9,795 nt of DNA from Porticoccaceae bacterium (GTDB taxonomy: Bacteria > Pseudomonadota > Gammaproteobacteria > Pseudomonadales > Porticoccaceae), in contig DLXZ01000046.1 of the NCBI GenBank assembly GCA_003448675.1, positions 1 through 9,795 of the forward strand. Reading direction: 5' to 3'. The translations under genes and the position numbers were made by a program. A model generated the notes under the pieces. It searched no databases and had not been told where the DNA came from. It saw only the letters and a list, made by a program, of their open reading frames with translations. Shown here piece by piece: positions 6,078 through 9,795 of the stretch. Each line of letters begins with the position of its first letter. Within the stretch, counting starts at the first letter, position 1.

Positions 6078-6845
6078 GTGAGCTACACCGACAAAAAGCG
6101 CTTTTTCGATAGCCTACTGACTGTCTATGGCCGCAACACCGTGCTCGAAGCCCTGGAGGACGAGAGCCTTCCCGCCTACCGGCTGCATGTGGCCACCAGT
6201 AACCGGCGCGGCGGCAATCTGGACAAGATTCTCGCCATCGCCGAACGACGCGGCATTGAGGTCATCCAGCACAGCCGCGAAGCCCTGGCGCGCATCTCCC
6301 GCAATCAGCGTCAGGATCAGGGCGTGGCGCTGGACTTACAGTGCCCCCACTACGGCCACTTTCGGGATTTTCTCAAACAGGCGCCGGACTCCTACCAACT
6401 GATTGCCCTGGACCGCATTACCAACCCGCAAAATCTGGGCATGGTCATTCGCTCGGTCTGCGCCAGTCCCATGGCGGGCCTGCTGTTACCGGAAAAAGGC
6501 TGTGCGCCCCTGTCGCCACTGGTGATTAAAGCCAGCGCCGGCAGTATCTTCCGCTGCCCTATTTACCGTTGTGGTGATCTGTCTGAAGCCCTTGCGGAAT
6601 TTATCGGCGCCGGCACCGAGGTCTGCACACTGAGCGCGGATGCGAACTTGAACCTGGCGGACTTTAATCCCCGCGACCCGGTGATTTATGTGCTGGGCAA
6701 CGAAACCACGGGCGTATCCGACGCCGTTACCGCATTGGCCCAGCACCGGGTCGGGATCCCCATGTGCAATGGCGTGGAATCCCTCAATGTCGCGGTTACG
6801 GCCGCGCTACTGGCTTTTCGGGACGTGATTTCCACAACTGGCTGA
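6078..6845 (+). CDS. TrmH-family RNA 2'-O-methyltransferase (SPOUT, RlmB-like)
   Basis: Methylates the 2'-OH of a ribose in rRNA or tRNA using S-adenosylmethionine; SPOUT enzymes act as dimers through a trefoil knot. Of 255 residues, about 15-90 form the RlmB-like substrate-binding domain (VYGRNTVLEAL to QDQGVALDL). The catalytic domain then carries motif 1, LDRITNPQNLGMVIRS (111-126, with N119 and R125), motif 2, YVLGNETTGVS (204-214, E209), and motif 3, IPMCNGVESLNVAV (227-240, S235 and N237). All three motifs are intact. The start is GTG, supported by AAGGA 4 nt upstream (6069-6073). The target nucleotide is not deducible; it has an N-terminal extension and need not be the 23S G2251 enzyme RlmB. 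The gene is probably co-transcribed with xthA, and its 3' end overlaps the convergent MFS gene by 50 nt. Confidence 0.92.
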   Translation: MSYTDKKRFFDSLLTVYGRNTVLEALEDESLPAYRLHVATSNRRGGNLDKILAIAERRGIEVIQHSREALARISRNQRQDQGVALDLQCPHYGHFRDFLKQAPDSYQLIALDRITNPQNLGMVIRSVCASPMAGLLLPEKGCAPLSPLVIKASAGSIFRCPIYRCGDLSEALAEFIGAGTEVCTLSADANLNLADFNPRDPVIYVLGNETTGVSDAVTALAQHRVGIPMCNGVESLNVAVTAALLAFRDVISTTG

Positions 6846-8085
6846 ACAGGCCGACAACCGACGCCAGCAACACCGCCACACCCAGAATCACGAAAACATT
6901 GAGTACTCCCCAAAGGTGAATCAACTCTCCGGACACCCAGGCACCCAGGGGCGCGGTGCCCAACAGAGCCAGCTGATAAATGGACACCACCCGTGAACGA
7001 TGGGATTCCGGCGCCTCGCTATGGGTCATCACCCGACCCAGGCTGATGGATATACCGGAAAACATGCCCCAGACCACCACCAGGGGGAACAAAGCCAGCA
7101 CCGGCACATGCAGCCCTATCACCACCATGATCACACCACGGCAAAAAAGGCTGATCAGCAACACCCGGCCCGGCCAACTGATGCCCCCCACCAGGCGGAT
7201 ATAAATGGTATTTGACAGCAACACACCCACGGCAAAGCAAAGCTGCAAACCGGCATAAAAACCCGGTCCGGCCTGGTAGACCTCTCTCGCCATCAATGGC
7301 ATGGCGACCAGATAGGCGCCAAAACCGATAAAACCAGTGGCCGCCACCATCAGCATCAGGGGGAGTAAACGGGGATGGCGCCAGACTTCCTTCAGGCCCG
7401 ACCAGATACCCTGTCGCCCGCGCTGTCGGCCTTCCGCCAGACCTTGGCCCGGCGGTTGGCTGGCGCGCAGCAATCGTCCCGAAACAACGAACAGCAGCAT
7501 CTGAAAGACCAGCAGTACCGACAGGCCCATCAGGTCAAACAAGCCCATAAGCAGAAAACCGATACTCTGGGCGGTGAATTGCACAATGGTCGAGCGCGCC
7601 ACCGCCCGTTGCAAATTATCCCCGCAAACCTGCGTTAGCAGGCTCTCCCGCGCCGGCTGCACAAAGGCGGTGATCATGCCGTAACCGAGGCCGAATAGAA
7701 TCAATAACTGATAATTAAGATAGCCGTTCAAGGCGGCAATGAGCATGATGCCGAAAGGCAGACAATAAAGCAGGTACAGTCGGCTGAGATAGGTGCCCAG
7801 ATGACGATTATCGGACACCGCGCCGCCTACCAGGATCAACAGCAGGTTGGGTAACATGGCGGCCATCTGGGCGAGGCCTACCCGATCAGCCGGTTCATTG
7901 AGCACCCCCACCACCAGCCACGGGAATATAACCACCTGCAAGCCCATGGCCGTGGCGCTGGTCGCGAGGCCGGCCAGGTAGTATTGAAAGCTGCTATAGC
8001 GGGACAGGTTTATCAAGCGTTCAGGTCTCTTGTCCCATGCTGGTGGGATGCATGAGGAATCCGCCGCCAGATGAAGGTTAGGCAA
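6796..8085 (-). CDS. MFS transporter, EntS-like (MFS_3 type)
   Basis: A cytoplasmic-membrane permease. The 429-residue frame holds about 12 hydrophobic segments from residue 36 onward. GGAVSDNRHLGTYLSRLY between the second and third helices is a motif-A-like cytoplasmic loop, and a longer polar loop around residues 210-232 (QPPGQGLAEGRQRGRQG) separates the two six-helix halves. The overall pattern recalls the EntS-like exporters; the substrate is unknown. The TTG at 8085 has no recognisable ribosome site, and the first 23 residues look unlike a transporter N-terminus. The TTG at 8016 (residue 24, just before INLSRYSSFQYY) is a reasonable alternative start. The gene lies 64 nt downstream of the 136-residue gene, on the same strand, and converges on the RNA methyltransferase with a 50-nt overlap. 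Confidence 0.82.
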   Translation of the reverse strand: MPNLHLAADSSCIPPAWDKRPERLINLSRYSSFQYYLAGLATSATAMGLQVVIFPWLVVGVLNEPADRVGLAQMAAMLPNLLLILVGGAVSDNRHLGTYLSRLYLLYCLPFGIMLIAALNGYLNYQLLILFGLGYGMITAFVQPARESLLTQVCGDNLQRAVARSTIVQFTAQSIGFLLMGLFDLMGLSVLLVFQMLLFVVSGRLLRASQPPGQGLAEGRQRGRQGIWSGLKEVWRHPRLLPLMLMVAATGFIGFGAYLVAMPLMAREVYQAGPGFYAGLQLCFAVGVLLSNTIYIRLVGGISWPGRVLLISLFCRGVIMVVIGLHVPVLALFPLVVVWGMFSGISISLGRVMTHSEAPESHRSRVVSIYQLALLGTAPLGAWVSGELIHLWGVLNVFVILGVAVLLASVVGLFSQLWKSRPEKPVARP

Positions 8086-8149
8086 ACAGGGGCAGTGTAA
8101 GCGAAATTCCGGTCAAGGCGGGAAAGGCAGGGTGTTGATCGGGTTTTAC

Positions 8150-8560
8150 TCAGGCATCATGAACCCACTCGCAACGCAGTTGAATATCACTGCTTCCGGG
8201 CTTGTGGTATTCATCGTTGGTGTACCAGGTAAAGGAATGGGTGCCAGACATTTCCGTCTCCAATTGCACCGACACCGAAACCCAGTACATTTTCCGCAAC
8301 AGCGCTTCAAATTGCTCCAGCCACAACTGCCACTCATATTCGATACCGCTGTAGGAAGCACCAAAGTGCACTACCTCGGTATGCAAGTCGATGTCAGTGG
8401 CATGTCTAGTGGTTGCGAACATTTCCCTACTTAACAGTGGCCAGTCTTCAGCCGCCGGGAGAGACTCAAGGGCACGGCAATTCACCTGTACGCGCGCCGC
8501 CACATCCTGCTCGTATACAGTGTCTTTGATGCAACCGTAAACCACCGACTCTTCCTGCAT
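8150..8560 (-). CDS. Hypothetical protein, 136 residues, unknown function
   Basis: I do not recognise this protein. It is soluble-looking, with no signal peptide or membrane segment, acidic overall and rich in aromatics: six Trp, including the run EYEWQLWLEQFEALLRKMYW (about residues 74-93), which looks like an amphipathic helix. Beta-like stretches VSVSVQLETEM and HSFTWYTNDEY follow. There are three Cys with no metal-site spacing. The ATG is supported by a strong AAGGAG 6 nt upstream, so expression is likely. The gene lies 47 nt downstream of ligA and 64 nt upstream of the transporter, all on the minus strand, suggesting co-transcription. An immunity-protein or small-binding-domain role is possible from the size and composition, but nothing in the sequence shows it. 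Confidence 0.7.
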   Translation of the reverse strand: MQEESVVYGCIKDTVYEQDVAARVQVNCRALESLPAAEDWPLLSREMFATTRHATDIDLHTEVVHFGASYSGIEYEWQLWLEQFEALLRKMYWVSVSVQLETEMSGTHSFTWYTNDEYHKPGSSDIQLRCEWVHDA

Positions 8561-8566
8561 TTAGCT

Positions 8567-8572
8567 CTCCTT
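8567..8572 (-). promoter_or_regulatory. Strong Shine-Dalgarno site for the 136-residue gene
   Basis: AAGGAG on the minus strand, 6 nt before the ATG at 8560. It is among the best ribosome sites in the window and supports this gene being real. Confidence 0.6.
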
Positions 8573-8607
8573 TTTCCGTTGTATGTCTATCCTGGCCACG
8601 AGAAATG

Positions 8608-9795
<1,188 letters not shown>

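Overview
The window looks like a chromosomal segment from a gammaproteobacterium of moderate to fairly high G+C. This rests on the protein styles (LigA, an ExoIII-type AP endonuclease, a TrmH-family methyltransferase, a FadE-like dehydrogenase) and on compact, mostly ATG/GTG/TTG-started genes with short gaps. The genus cannot be read from the sequence. A marine, lipid-using lineage is a guess from the acyl-CoA dehydrogenase and NUDIX pair only.

Layout. Bases 1-2293 hold an accessory cassette on the plus strand: a Vsr-type mismatch endonuclease (5' end off the window), a DNA cytosine-5 methyltransferase and a GIY-YIG restriction endonuclease of the Eco29kI family. The three genes overlap (14 nt, then 4 nt). 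Bases 2294-2770 are AT-rich and hold no intact gene, but they carry the decayed remains of a small membrane-protein gene with an internal TGA. From 2771 the content looks chromosomal. On the minus strand lie a NUDIX hydrolase with an interrupted Nudix box, an acyl-CoA dehydrogenase and a one-helix small membrane protein, reading leftward. Divergent from these, on the plus strand, are an exodeoxyribonuclease III/AP endonuclease and a TrmH-family RNA 2'-O-methyltransferase. The latter converges on, and overlaps by 50 nt, a minus-strand MFS transporter. Further right, on the minus strand, are an unrecognised 136-residue protein and the C-terminal 395 residues of NAD+-dependent DNA ligase LigA, whose 5' end is off the window.

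How they work together. The methyltransferase and nuclease should form a type II restriction-modification pair. By family membership the likely target is CCGCGG, the known target of Eco29kI itself. Vsr would repair the T:G mismatches that arise when 5-methylcytosine deaminates at the methylated site. The NUDIX/dehydrogenase pair suggests CoA or acyl-CoA metabolism, since the NUDIX protein has the interrupted-box architecture of NUDT19-like CoA diphosphatases. XthA and LigA are base-excision-repair functions, but they sit in separate transcription units and nothing in the sequence links them to the cassette.

No CRISPR array, tRNA, rRNA, transposase or integrase was seen. The most notable items are the vsr-M-R arrangement built on an Eco29kI-like nuclease, the decayed gene beside it, and the apparent CTG (or off-window) start of vsr. 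No wholly new system is evident.
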